Counted from the stretch's first letter, positions 35,728 through 48,994 are shown. The stretch: DNA of 64,000 nt from Gibbula magus (GCA_936450465.1 OW388296.1:18580526-18644525), one strand, 5' to 3'. Notes: a model not told the origin generated them from the sequence alone. Numbers and translations are program-made.

Positions 35728-38700
35728 ATGTCTTCCTGTGTTGTAAGAAAAGCCAACGCCAAAGATTTCAAAGCCGTGCTCGACATTGGTACTGTATACG
35801 ATGGAATGGATTATCTCCCCTACTTCTATCATGATTTCATCAACGATCCTGACTACATCTCATATGTGTGTGAAGTGGACGGAAAGATTGTAAGTTACAT
35901 GTATATATAAACAGGACAATATAACACTGTTATAATCATACACAAAAGTGTGTAAAACATTAACGTTACATCCAAAATATCGTGTTTATTGGATACGATG
36001 GGCTTATGGCGTGACATGATGTCAAGCGTCTGTCCGTCCTTCTTTTTTTTTTCCATCCGTAAATAATCAGCTTTTTTCTTATCAAGCACCACTGAGAGCT
36101 GAAATCATGTGTACACACCCCATTGGGGATTATGAATTTGAAGACTCACGATAAAGGTCAAGGGGATACGGCCTAAAAAACTATTTCAGTATTCTGCACA
36201 AGATAAAGATCTAGAAATTTTTTTGTAATTCAGCAAAGAACCACTGACTGCGGAGAGCTGAAATCTTGTGTTCAGACCCAGGATTATTAGGTCTTCAGGA
36301 CGAATGCCCGGAAGACCTATTGTTCTTATCCGTTTGTTTTCTTATTATTTGTACGTTTTTTGTGCACCCAATTCTGAAGTAACAGCTCGGCCGATTTGCA
36401 TGAACTTTTCAAGCATTATATCCTGTGACAAAAACTAGCCCTTTACGTCGGCTGATGTTTGTTCATGAGTTATCTCCCCTTGATTTCAAAACTTTCAACC
36501 TTAATAGCTCGAAAACTTATAATGATAATTTCACAAAACCTTCACGAATAAGTTGGCAACAACATTCCCCGTTTCTCATTACGAAGCTGGATAACTGCTA
36601 CATAACGTGATTTCGCCAAAATTAACATTTCGACTTGGTATATGAGTAACTAACAATTTAAAATCGTCAATTTTAAAAAGGGCCAATTTTGGCCTCCTGT
36701 TCAATGGGACATAACTCTGTCGAAAATGAGGATATATCAGAAATATTTATTGCAATGTGATCCAGACACGTTACGTAACATTTCTGTGGAACATCTACAT
36801 CATGTAAAAGTTGATGGTTAGGCCACAATATAAACATTTGTCAAAACATATGACATTTCGTGATTTTTAGACTTTTTGAGGGATATTTTCTTTGGAGAAT
36901 TTTCGATCGTAAACCACCGAATATGGCAACACGTTTAATTGTTCATCAGTAGAAACGTCATTTATGAAGGACAATAACTGTCAAACATGTATCTGTTATA
37001 GTTTACTTGTGACAAGTCATAGAAGATTGTCATTCTTTGAAAGTCGCCATTTTAGCAAAGTTGAAAGGGTCATTACTGCTATTCATGATAATTAAATTTT
37101 ATTGACACCTACGTATGCACCATTTCAACTGTTATGTAGAGCCATTTGATTATAAAGTTGGTAGTTAAGTTTCAAACATTGCTAATGTCGTATAGGGGTC
37201 CGCAAATGAACATTTTGTAGTATTTTCTTCAGAAGAACATAGTGCATTAATTATGTATACAATCTAAACGAAGATTACATCCACTAAAGTGGAATTTTAA
37301 GCACAACAGCTTATGTGTTGCAACTTACTATGGAAATGTTAATCGTTTTGTTCTAATAATGAAGAAGATAATGTAAGGGTCCATAAATGGGATTTTCAGA
37401 GAGATATTTTCTTTGGATAATTTTTATGAAAAAACTACTGAAGATATAGACATGTTTGATAGCTAACTTTCAAACAATTCTTATGATTAATGGAAGGTTG
37501 AAGTCAAACATGGTGTTCATTGTCAAGTCTTGAAGATTTAAGAAATAGAAGACGAGTTGGCGTGCTTTATCGTTGAATAAAACATAGCAGGGAGTGTAAA
37601 ACACAAAGGGCGATAAAACTGTCGACATATTCATTGTTCAATGTCAGTACTATCACAATGATTTATATTGCTGATAACAGTCAAATGGGATAGTATTCCT
37701 TGACTAATGGACGACCAGACTGTAGTTGAAGATGACATCCATTACATCGTGGTTTGGATAAATCCTTGATAGGGATAGTAATAAATTATTATGATTATAT
37801 TATTTTTCTAGATAACGATATTTCAAGGTGTAAGAATGACACAAATGACACTATTATTAAACAAATAAGTTGTAGTTAAAACATATAGTTGATGGATTCT
37901 TATGTAAAACTTGTATTCGTTTGTTTTTTCGACATTTACGCAAATTTTAATGTTGGTGTGTACATTAGTTTACCAATTAAATTGTCAATAAAATTGTATG
38001 AACAGCAGCAACTAAAATCAAATCATGTTGCACCTTTACATGTACTATTAACCCCTACAATGTACAAACAGAAGGGTTTGCTGCATAGCAACTACCATTG
38101 ATAGTTAGTTTTGAATTTTACAACAACCGGAACAGTGATGGAGCAACTACCATCATAGTGTACAGTTTTTAATTTTGCTAATATCCCGGTTTCGATCAAT
38201 ATTACTTAGTTATTACAATGTAACTTTGATGCAAGTCCTAAATTATCACATTCGACATAAAATTACCCAAAAGATTGGCTTGATCCATGCAGATTTGCTG
38301 TATTCATGTAGAAAGTCACCTTTTCGCGGATTTTCTCTGACGACGATTGACTAGTTCCGAAATGTTCAAATTATAAATTATTTATTACATGTCAAGTTCC
38401 CAAGATGTAGCGATTGTAAATTATAGCTATTCAAGACTCGAAAGAGGTTGATATCGATCACATCATTCGATTGAAAATGTTCAAAACTAACCAATTTCGG
38501 GACCCACCAGAGTTGAAAAAACTACTGTCTGTCGAGAAAATGGTTGTTGACGACTGCCAACTTCCGGTTTAGCATGGACAGGGCTTACCCCCTCTGAATA
38601 AGAGTCAAGGGGCCACGGCATCAAACGTTGTTTATTCTCTAGATCTCAAAATCCCAGCAAGGTGAAATTTCCCGTACAGACTACAGAGCGTAAGAGGATT

Positions 38701-39940
38701 ATACATCGTTGATTTTGTGGCCCTGCGAAATAAAAACCTATTTTCGTATTTATCTTTCGATTTAAAAGCTCTTGAAAAACTTAATCTTCTGTCGACAAAT
38801 TAGCAGATGATTAAGCACAACATGGTGAGCTTCAGGGCGAATGGCTTACGTTTTTGTGCATACAAGTCACCTATGTTTTTAGTGAAAGTGAATGTTTACT
38901 GCCAGAAATGATACCAGCTGTTCCTGAGGACCTAACACTTTAAAAGCGGATTAGCAATTGTGTAGACTTTTTCTTGATTATTTTCCCTTTTGCAGATTGG
39001 CTATCAGTGTGGATTGATACATGATGATGGCAGAGTGATTCAGACAAGGGCAGCGCGTGTAATACCATCATACCAGAGGAAAGGTTACAATGCAGCCATG
39101 GTTGTCCGCTTACTAGAAGACATAGCAAACAACGCCAATATACAATGTATGTGGTTTGCTTCTTACAGTGACACCATCAACTGGGCAGCTGTTCATGAAG
39201 ACCCAAGCAAGAAACATCTGAAAACGCTGGTGAGTCACATAATAGTTGGTCATTGCTATATATCTCATATGTGTCCAAGGGATTGTGTGGCTTTGTGGTT
39301 AAATCGTTTCAACACCATATTATCCAGCATCGGTTAGTACATGTATCATGTGATATCGTCTTTTTATTTTATTCAGAAAGTATATCAGTTCATGATGCCA
39401 CGTCCAAGCACAAGCTACACACTGTCAAACATGACGCGCCTCAACAAAACACAACTTGAGGTAATCTTTGATTGCAGCACTCTCTGTCAAAAGCTGTTTC
39501 CTCAAGGAATCATACACGTGCATTACATTCCTCTCGGACTGGAAAAGAAGAACATCCGACACATCATTAACGACAACACATCAGTGTATGTTAAGGTCTC
39601 GGAGGAGAGTACACTCAACGCAGTCGAAATGATGATTAAAGCTGTGTCAACCATAAGTATTGGTCTTCGTTACTGGAGTCCAGCTGGTCAGATGTGTGAA
39701 ATATCCTTCTATGGAGAAGACCTCCATGACCTGGAAGATCATATTCAGGCTCATATACTAGACGTACCAGAAAGTGAATCTATCAATGTTGGATTGTTTG
39801 TGTCTCATCTATTTCCACAAGAGATTTTGGATGACATCTATAAGAAATTTAGCAAAGGCAATGGAAAGCACCTTGGCTATTATCACTCGTCTGTCGTGGA
39901 AAACAAACTTAAAGATACACAGGCAAAATCGAAGTACTAA
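35728..39940 (+). CDS. Acetyltransferase copy C: N-acetyltransferase 16 / histidine N-acetyltransferase-like, 319 aa, intact
   Basis: Exons 35728-35889, 38996-39229 and 39377-39940 join in phase 0 across GT-AG introns of 3106 and 147 bp. The product is a GNAT-fold enzyme, expected to move an acetyl group from acetyl-CoA to an amine. Vertebrate relatives acetylate histidine; the substrate here is unknown. Residues ~1-54 hold the family's N-terminal module (VYDGMDYLPYFYHDF). Residues ~75-90 hold the acetyl-CoA loop QRKGYN, a variant of Q/RxxGxG/A. The C-terminal half includes PLGLEKKNIRHI and RYWSPAGQMCE. It has no signal peptide or membrane span. The start fits copy D and follows a UTR splice acceptor. 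AATAAA lies ~110 bp after the stop (40052). Unlike A and B it keeps the last 20 residues. Confidence 0.8.
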
Positions 39941-41503
39941 GTGTCATTCATTTGCCACCTAAATGATTCTGAACTTGAGAAGCTTACCGGTACGATTTGC
40001 TGCTAAGATGCTACTTATATAAATTAACTCAATTAATTTTGGGACACGACCAATAAACATACACCAAGATATGGTGACAAGGACACAGTCATATTGATGT
40101 AGGTTACATGTAACTGTTTAAATAATGAGTAATAAAGGTAATAAAACAATCCAATCATCAAAACCAGCATTTACAATTTTAACCAGAAAAAGGACTATTG
40201 AAACGTATATGCTCAATTCTAAAAACACTTAAAGAGTTGAGTTTTGCTTGTAAACTATGTCGACTACCCTTTAATCATTTGTAAGCAAATATAACCGAGG
40301 GAATGACATGCAATGTAAATTACATTTAATAGCAGAACGTGCTTGTAATGATGCTGACTTTGAATGATCTATGAGACTTTGATATGAATATGGGTGGAAG
40401 ATTCATTTAAGAATCGAATGTCAGTTTGTGTGTTTGCAATGGAAAATAAACGATGTCAAAGCGTCATTCATAATCTTGTGACTGAAGCGAGCTTGCGGGC
40501 TTAGTGAGGTCAACATCTTTCAAACAGGGGGATAATGACATCAATTCCTCTAAGCTGACAAAATTAGTTGAGTTTCTCAGTTGGTAAGACTTTATGGAAA
40601 AGAGAAACGGACACGTGAATTTTACACAGCAGCAGATATAACAAACAATAATAACACTTCATTATAACAGTAAGTTTGGTGAGGTTCCGCGAAGTAGTGA
40701 TCTCATCGGAATCGTTCCGTTTTAGTGTATCTTGAGAGGGATGGAATCTCCTCTTGAGACTAATATTCATCTGCATGTTCAAAAGTTTGACCTCAAGCTA
40801 CAAGTCAGACATGACTCTGTCGTGAAAGCTGAACTTTATGACTGGGCTTGGAAAACACTTTCTGGTAGAATGCCTTTTTCCGAAAGCGTGTTGCCTTCTA
40901 AAACCTGCATCCAAGTACGGTAGATTTTCTAAGTACAGGATGGCACATGTTGCGTTGTTGCAATGCTCATTTAAAAAAAAACCTTCAACTCAAGTCTTAA
41001 TCAACAATTTAAAGCAAAATCGGATTGTTGCAAATGGAGTTGTGTAAATTGATGCTATTACCAATATTGATTCATATTTTGACGATAATCTAAAACATAT
41101 TAGGTATAATTTACGTTTTTGAATTACACAAGTGCATTATCTCAAGCGACAAAATGTAAAAGATACCTGGACCCATTTATAGAGTTAGTATCGAGTCCTT
41201 ATATATCATGAGAATACAAATAGCGCGCGTATATAATTTCATGCGCTTGAGAACATGCCATGTTTGGTGGATAAAATGTCATGAGAGCAAACATGAATGC
41301 TTAAGCAGGTGTTCACTTTGATTGGATTTTCATTTATCAAGGATACTTGTCTGTGTTATTAGATTACTTTTTCTAAAGGGTAAGGTAATAATCTCAACTT
41401 TCTAAGTATTGTATATCCATCAATCCATAGATGTAAACTTGTAATAATATATATGTAGATTCGAACTGTAATATAGATTGTTGCGAGAAGTTGTAATATT
41501 TGG

Positions 41504-41506
41504 TAA
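41504..41506. other. Empty insertion site of the 4.5 kb element
   Basis: The third unit reads TTTGGTAAGAAAGTG where units 1 and 2 have TTTGGTAA, then the element, then TAAGAAAGGG. The single TAA here marks the target of the insertion at 14234 and 27926. Confidence 0.8.
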
Positions 41507-41581
41507 GAAAGTGTAGGCAGAATTCACTATGAATTCTTATGAAACTGAATTGTTAAGGTCTTGGGCATCATCAAGTCTAAC

Positions 41582-41773
41582 CTATTCAATCGCATTCTGG
41601 ATATCAATGTTCAACTCTCCAGCAATTTGAGCACAAGAAACAACACACGTCCTGTCATTTACACAAGATTGTTTAAAATTGCAATTCGGGGCCATATAGT
41701 GAGCCCAAGACATAAGGACCGGTAGATATAATACAGTTAGCATTGTTGCATAAATCACTATTACTGAGTTCAC
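41582..41773 (-). CDS. Possible secreted cysteine-containing peptide exon, unit 3
   Basis: A diverged 63-codon version: IYATMLTVLYLPVLMSWAHY then CNFKQSCVNDRTCVVSCA. It ends at TAG just before GTTAGA, which could instead be a splice donor (AG|GTTAGA). Confidence 0.25.
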   Translation of the reverse strand: MNSVIVIYATMLTVLYLPVLMSWAHYMAPNCNFKQSCVNDRTCVVSCAQIAGELNIDIQNAIE

Positions 41774-43012
41774 TGCAACATAGGGTTATGGGAGACTACC
41801 CCCGGTAGAGTTGAGAGCACGCTTCACTCGCACTCACGCATGTCTCATGTCTGCCCTGGTACCTAATTCCCCTTCGTTCTGGTGATTTGTACACCACGTG
41901 TTTGAGATTGTCGATAGGGTGGAGGCTACTGTACGTTTTGTGGAATATAGTCAATGTGAAATTTGTCCACTACGACGATCGCTCATTTGTCGTGCTTTTC
42001 TAATCTCGGAATATTAAAAAACACTCCTGCAGTATAACTTCCTCCTATCTTCACAGCATTACGTTCTTTGGTGTAGAGGCATTTGATTGGACGAGGTGTT
42101 ACCTAATTAGACGAATATCGTCGTAAGCGTGTTCGACATGATATATGAGCCCTTTCCCAGTGAAGATATTAACTCTCCATTTTTACCTCATGTTTTATGT
42201 TACTTCAGAACCTGATCACAATCTGCAAAGCTTTTACTGCACCGTCTTCCTTTTTGTCTCCGTCCTGCATCTCAAATCAATACAATCTTCTTTCAAACAC
42301 AAATGATCCCTCATTATTGCCCAAACACGTTCTCCCCATTCCATATATGCATGTCATATTCAATATGAGCTTACTTCATCAAAACTTTCTGAAGATTTAT
42401 TTTGTCAGATTGTTTCAAAAGTCTGTACTTTCGATCAATTCCAGGACGGTAACTCTTGATTTCATTAATTTTATAAATAGTACTTTCTTATAGCTATCCT
42501 CTTATTACTTAATTTTACTTATCAGATCCAACTTGGACAGTTTTTGTTCAATTCTATTAAACTGACCTTGACTTGGGTTATTGCCTGACCCTCCATTCAT
42601 AGGGGAAGGATTGTAAGGAAAATTCGGTACTGTGTAGTATCCAGTTAATGTGGTAAACCATAGGGCTGCATGCTAGTAGACCGAAAGTAAACAGTATCTT
42701 AGAGATTCGCGTACAACTGCGACTGTCGTTTCTATATATTTGGTGCAGTCGGTGCATTAAGTTTTTGCGTTTCTTGTTTTCTTCTTGTAGAGTCGACTCG
42801 GTTGATAGATTCTGAGTTGCAGGTGCAAAATATAATGGTGATAGTTTAAAAAGCAGGTCGTTGGCAATCACAAACACGTCCTCAGCCTTTCATCTTGATC
42901 ACGTTAACTAGTAAACTGTCGACCCCCACTTGCCCGAGTCCGGTCTGGAGCTTCTCGGTATGTATATGTGCCTCGAGATACGATAAACTATTGCTTTTTG
43001 AGTTTCGCGATA

Positions 43013-43360
43013 CAACTGAAGTGGTGCCTTTTGATATTTTCAGATTTCTGAAAATTTTATTTTTGGTCGTTTCCATAGAAACATGTTGAATTTGGACTTT
43101 GTCAGAGACAGGTTCGTTTCCGGAGCACAGCTCCAAAACCGTTCATCATATCTTCCTGAAACTGTGCATGTGTATTACCCACTAACTGAAGTGGTGCCTT
43201 TTGATATTTTCAGATTTTTTCTGAAAAATGTATTTTTTCGGTTTCCATAGAAACATGAGAGGGATGTTGGTTGTTGGTGATTTTGACTGCTTCTGGAGCA
43301 GAAGTCTAAAACCCTTAACACCTGAAACTCAGCATCTGTAATACCCACTAATTAAGTACG
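43013..43360 (+). repeat. Two tandem ~172 bp units in the third array unit
   Basis: ACTGAAGTGGTGCCTTTTGA followed by TATTTTCAGATTT recurs at 43014 and 43186. Each copy then carries GTTTCCATAGAAAC (an X-box-like palindrome), a 'GGAGCA' segment and AATACCCACTAA or its like. This is absent from units 1 and 2 at the same place (~20260). Confidence 0.65.
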
Positions 43361-44030
43361 GTAGTAGATACACAAGTATCTGTAAAATATGTGTTTTACA
43401 AATTTTGTGGAACTGGTGGGATATGTCATCTTCTGATGACTCTTGTTGTATCTAAAATTGATTGTGTATTGTAGTTTTCATTAAGACAAAAAACCTCTTC
43501 TGTAGAGATAAGCGTCTCAAAATATGATTTAATTTTGTCTCCAATATTTTGCCACGGTCCTCATTCGGACAAAAAGAAAACGATAACAAATCGTTTGTAT
43601 TGTTTTCTCGAATTTCCTCTCCACACAAAATTCCCTACTGTAATTGAGAGAAGCAGCTGTAAAATGTGTCATATCCATTTGTTTTCAATTGTTTAGATTG
43701 AAACTCTTACAGTAAATAAGTAAAAAAATTATACAAATAATAGTTGTCAAAACCCTCATAATGAATATTTTCAATAAAAATGTATATGTAAACTAAATGG
43801 AGCAATTAACTTTTCTCTTATTTATATAACAATACATGTAATTATGTTCTAAACGTGACAACGAAAGAATTATTAAGATGTCTAAACCTATTGTTCAATG
43901 ATAAAATTGGAAGAAACTATTTATGTACAGTACTTATGTATACATGTATGTACTTTATGACTTGTCACCTTTTAGTCACCACTGCTTATTCCTATAGCAT
44001 ACATGTAGAATAAGTACATATGAAACAAGA

Positions 44031-45228
44031 GAATTAGTGAGCACAGCTCACTCATGATACCCCCGCTTTTAACATTGGTCAAAGAAACATGTTTGAAAAT
44101 AGCAAAAGGGCATCAATGTTCAAACGTTTGTATGAACAGACCATTATATATAAGTATTATTATAGCAGAGTAAGTATTACACTTGTAAGCATGTTTTAGA
44201 AGTAAAAGTTGAAAAATTTGAAAAATGGCATTTAATATGCAAATGAGGGTATGAAACATACAAATATGCAAATTAGGGTATGAAATATAAAAATGACAGA
44301 TGTACACATCAGTGGTTTCAGAATATTTGAACAATTAGTGTCTGAGTTATGAGTGGAACAAAACGTGTGAATGGCGAAGATGAAAAACGGAGAAAATTTG
44401 CATAAATTATGCAAATGAGGGTATGAAACATACAAAAGGCAGATGTACACATCATGGTGATTGTACATATCAAGTTTCGTAACATTTGAACAACTGGTTT
44501 CAGAGTTATGAGTGGAACAAAAAGTGTGAATGGTTAAGTCGAAAACGGAGATAATTTGCATATATTATGCAAATGAGGGTATGAAACATTCAAAAGGCAG
44601 ATGTACACGTCGTGATGATTATATGTATCAAGTTACAAGACATTTGAACAATTAGTATTTAAGTTATGAGTGGAACAAAAACTGTGAATGGCAAAGTCGA
44701 AAAACGGAGAAAATTTGCATAAATTATGCAAATGAGGGTATGAAACATACAAAAGGCCGATGTACACATCGTGATGAGTATATGTATCAAGTTACAAGAC
44801 ATTTGAACAGTTAGTATTTGAGTTATGAGTGGAACAAAAACTGTGAATGGCAAAGTCGAAAAACGCAGAAAATTTGCATAAATTATGCAAATGAGGGTAT
44901 GAAACATACAAAAGGCAGATGTACACATCATAGTGTTTGTACATATCAAGTTTCGTAAAATTTGAACAATTAGTATTTGAGTTATGAGTGGAACAAAAAC
45001 TGTGAATGGCAAAGTCTAAAAACGGATCAAATTTGCATAAATTATGCAAATGAGGGTATAAAACATACAAAAGGCAGATGTACACATCATGGTGATTGTA
45101 CATATCAAGTTTCGTAAAATTTGAGCAACTGGTTTCAGAATTATGAGCGGAACAAAAACCGGACGGACGGACGGACGGACGGACGTGCTGACCGCTATAT
45201 ACCCCCGACTACTATGTAGCGGGGGTAT
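44031..45228. mobile_element. 1.2 kb insertion with ~159-bp tandem repeats
   Basis: Units 1 and 2 read ...AAACAAGAATCTTC without interruption (~20931 and 34511). The third unit has AACAAGA at both ends of an extra 1198 bp (44024-44030 and 45229-45235), so this is an insertion with a 7-bp duplication. It begins GAATTAGTGAGCACAGCTCA (hairpin GTGAG/CTCAC) and ends in another hairpin, ATACCCCCGAC...GTAGCGGGGGTAT. Five marker repeats TATGCAAATGAGGGTAT lie at 44408, 44567, 44725, 44884 and 45043, a 158-159 bp period, with one more at 44236. The tail has GGAC repeats. Its plan recalls bivalve elements with a satellite core, such as pearl elements. The reading frames inside simply follow the repeat. 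Confidence 0.8.
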
Positions 45229-45841
45229 AACAAGAATCTTCGCCTTGTACATGTTTATGTGTTTTAACTAGAGAGTATAGCATATTCAACATTATCAAGC
45301 CAAATATGTTTTTTTTTTCTGTTGTATATAAGCTTCCAAACTGACTGATTTACGTGCGTAAATCGCGGTGCATTGTCCAGTTTTCAATGAGAAATCATCA
45401 GCGTTACCTTAATATCGCCCTTATACTGAGCAAACTATCATCAAAAAGGTAATTTTCATTAACAGTTGGTGCTCATCGATCAAATTGCAGCATTTAAAAC
45501 GTTTGGTGTATATGTGACCCCCAACAACAAAATGCATGAACCTTTAAACATACGCACCGCTTTTCATTGCGATAAGGAAAATCAAGGACATATACATGTA
45601 ATCCCGTTTCTCCATTAAGTTCTTAATGTCCATTAAGATAACTTTATACCAAATTTACTCACTGTGCTGTTTGATTTAAGTAAATTCACCAACGAGAATA
45701 TATACAATGAAAACTGCCATTGTCATTCTATTTCTTAACGTTACAGCAGGTTATTCACGTGATTAGTCATTTGTAACGCTACACATAGGCGAGAAGGTCA
45801 CATTGACAGGTCATAATACATAAAGCATGACCATCGATCCT

Positions 45842-45920
45842 TATAAAACGTACATCTAACAGCGACAGGTACATTTTTGTTCACATCTTGTGCCGCCACT
45901 GAGGGAAGCTGACAAGGAAG
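45842..45920 (+). promoter_or_regulatory. TATA box and 5' UTR exon of gene D
   Basis: TATAAAA at 45842-45848 and donor GACAAGGAAG|GTGAGT at 45921. The acceptor is a long T-tract ending TTTTTTTAG just before CATGGG (start codon 46511). These sites are kept although the surrounding sequence has diverged, which supports use. Confidence 0.65.
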
Positions 45921-46510
45921 GTGAGTGTATACTTATATCAAAGCTGAAGAGTTCACACGCAAATATTATAGTTCACGACTAAATTGGTGGATGGGGGCCT
46001 ATTCGGCTGTTTAAAAATAAACACTTTGATTTGTTTCACTTATACTAAACTAGTAAACAAAGTATAATGAATTAAATAGTTAGCCTCTGATGAGATAATA
46101 AATGTTGATGTACTGGAAACCTGTCAGTCCTAAAACATTGTCCAAATTTATCGCCAATTAAAATTGACCTTCGGATGTTATATATTTCAACAGTAAATAT
46201 CATATATATTTTAGGTGGAAATAGAGAATAGACAAATTGAATTGACAAAAAAAAACCATTATAACTTGAATTTCGGGAAGCAAATACAGTTTCATATTAC
46301 GATCAGCGAAAATATTTTGAAACTTATAAACATACATTTATTTTACCAATTATATTATGGCTTTATACTTACATAATTTCAGTAAAACTACTTACAAAGT
46401 TTGCGTTATGTTTAGTCCACTTCAGCTCACAAGAATATCAGACTCGTCGATAGAAATTATATTTATAATTCTATAATTATGCGACATATTTTTTATTTTA
46501 TTTTTTTAGC

Positions 46511-48749
46511 ATGGGAAAACCAAACTGCGTTGTAAGAGAAGCAACAACAAAGGATTTCAAATCCGTTCTTGATATTGGTCATATCTATGATGGTATGGAT
46601 TATCTCCCCTACTTCTACCATGATTTCATCAACGATCCTGACTACATCTCTTTCGTTTGTGAAGTGGACGGAAAGATTGTAAGTGACATGTTAATCTTTT
46701 TATCAATTAAAATATAAAATACTTCATACAATCGATTTGCTCATGATAGTAGAATTCGGGTAACTTATTACTTATGGAGATGTGATTTACAAGAAAACAT
46801 TAATCATTCTGCTTTAAACATTCGACAGGATGACTGGTGTTAAGTTTCTTTAAATATTAACAGACTCTTAGAAGTCCCTATAAAGACATTTATTTCCAAA
46901 GCCATTGGACTATCAATAACACATATAGTCAAATCAAATAAAAAATATTATTTTATGTATTTATATTTTGGAATCAAGAGAAACACAATGACTCGTCTTA
47001 GGATTTAAACATTATACAAGTTATAAAAACACAATATTGATATGTTTTATGATTGGCATATTTTAAAGCGATATGTGCAAACGGGTTTCTGATTATATTC
47101 TACATAAATCGAATAATACCTAAACCTTTATGTATTCGTTGGATAACAATATGTATACACAAAAAGTGTGTCATTGTGACATTTGACTCCCATGTCGTGA
47201 CCTCTAGAGATACGCAAGGGTACGCGATGTAAGCGCATGCAAAATTCCGAGGTACATCTTTTTCCAAATGTGCATCAGTTCATCCAGTAAAACAAGTTGG
47301 TGGTTGATACAGCTCCGAGGATGAAAATCTGCTAGCGAGTAAATCAGCAGCTCTAGCTATAGAGTGGGTATAACAAAACAGAATTGTATGCGCCAGCGCA
47401 TATATATTCGGGTAACGATGTAGGTAACACATGGGTCAACTATTTCGCTTTGGATTAATGTGCAATATTCACTACACTCATTACCAATCGCATCGTGAAC
47501 TATGATATAAATAACGTTTTTATAAACAAATGTCGACTCTTATTCTCTTCAATAATAAGTGATAACGTAAAACTGATTAATATTGATGTTTAACCGTTAC
47601 CTAGGTTGGGTTCGGTTGTGCGCTGCTGCACGATGGTGGCCGTGTAGTACAGATGAGAGCAGGTCGCGTTAGTCCAGCTCACCGTGGGAACGGCTACAGC
47701 AAGGAAATCGAGTTTGGTCTCTTTCGGAAAGCAGTAGAGGGCCGCAATATATTTACTATCTGGTACGCGAAGGAGAGCGACGACATAAACTGGACCAATG
47801 TGGATAGAGAACTCCAGACATTGGTGAGGTCACGTCATACCCACTACGATATGCTTGTATTTAATCACTATGCGTTCAATCATGGCACTCACGTTTTGTT
47901 ACTAATGGCAGTTAAAATTGGGAGCGTATGACGTGCTCAGGTTATCGCTAACATTATCTATTAGGCGATATTTTATTTTTGACTATTTTATGGAGGTGAC
48001 GTAATTCATTTACATAGTGTCAAGATTAATACTTGAAGTTAGTTAAATACGTCATGTAAAATGTGTTTAATGGTCCTACAGTCAAAAAGTCAAAAAGCAG
48101 TATTTGACTTAACATCACTGAATATTGTAACGCAGTTTTATCATTTATTTTCACGTTTAGCCCGAAATATTTTGCATTTTCTTTTCAGAAAGTATTTAAT
48201 TTCACAATGCCACGACCAAGCACAGTAACCTGCAAACCGTCCAATATGAAACGTCTGAACAGAACGCAACTGGAGGCCATCTTTGATTGTCGCACTGTCT
48301 GTCAGGAACTGTTTCCCCGTGGTCTAATAAATGTACATTACATTGCTCTAGGACTTGACAAGAGAAATATCAAGCACATCATTAACGAGAACACTTCTGT
48401 GTATGTCAAGTTATCAAGCAAATGTGACCCTCATAGGGAAATGATTTCAGAATCTGTGACAAGTCTAAGTGTTGGAATACGTTACTGGAGTCCTGCTGGA
48501 CAGATTTGTGAACTATCCTTTTTTGGGAAAGACCTTGACTACCTGGATGATCATATTCAGGCTCAGGTTGAAGAAATATTGGATCGTGACACTATCATAA
48601 TGGGCTTGTATGTGCCTAAGTGGTTTCCTCAGAAGAAATTGGATGACATGTTTTTGAAATTTGGTAGAAATAATGGGGAAAAACTTGATTCTTATGATTT
48701 GGTGTTCGTTGAAAATCAAATTCAACCAACGCCAAAATCGAAATATTGA
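46511..48749 (+). CDS. Acetyltransferase copy D: N-acetyltransferase 16 / histidine N-acetyltransferase-like, 315 aa, intact
   Basis: Exons 46511-46678 (56 codons), 47605-47823 (73) and 48189-48749 (186 plus TGA), all phase 0, with introns of 926 and 365 bp. It is the most diverged member: introns do not align with copy C, yet the exons do throughout, which points to purifying selection. It shares IYDGMDYLPYFYHDFINDPD (about residues 25-44), the acetyl-CoA loop RGNGYS (83-88), LNRTQLEAIFDC, RYWSPAGQICELSF and DHIQAQ. Exon 2 is five codons shorter than in C. The C-terminus ends PKSKY, like AKSKY in copy C, supporting C and not A/B as the full-length form. A GNAT acetyltransferase of unknown substrate, probably cytosolic. 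Confidence 0.8.
46679..47604 (+). other. Intron 1 of gene D
   Basis: AT-rich sequence with no recognised repeat. It is much shorter than intron 1 of B and C (about 3.1 kb) and not alignable to it. Confidence 0.6.
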
Positions 48750-48936
48750 GATACACTGTATGCATTGTTGTCATGAAAATCGGTAATGTTTATAAATAAT
48801 GATTAAATATTCAATGAATAATTTACCTGGATATGAAGAGTCACCAATATTCGAGATTAGGAACCGTGACCAGTAGTGATCAAACAGTCGAAAAACTAGA
48901 GACTGCAATGGGTTGTTCTCATTCTTTTGTGTGTGC

Positions 48937-48937
<1 letters not shown>

Positions 48938-48990
<53 letters not shown>
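48938..48990. repeat. (TA)n microsatellite
   Basis: About 26 TA units, 190 bp after the stop of gene D. Open frames across it (YIYIYI) are artefacts. Confidence 0.9.

Positions 48991-48994
<4 letters not shown>

Larger units (their letters stand above)
25829..39411 (+). repeat. Tandem duplication unit 2 (~13.6 kb)
   Basis: Second copy of the unit, offset 13,583 bp from copy B to copy C at exon 3. A ~55 bp deletion relative to unit 1 lies near 32509. Confidence 0.9.
39412..46509 (+). repeat. Diverged third unit of the array
   Basis: This is homologous to the intergenic and promoter parts of units 1 and 2 but clearly older, with many substitutions and indels. It lacks the ~4.5 kb element (empty site at 41504-41506), has two ~172 bp units at 43013-43360, and carries a 1.2 kb insertion at 44031-45228. 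The promoter and 5' UTR exon are kept. Confidence 0.85.

Noticed and set aside
44113..45252. Overlapping minus-strand frames of 73-117 codons
   Set aside because: They follow the ~159 bp tandem repeat of the inserted element, and the peptides repeat with the same period.
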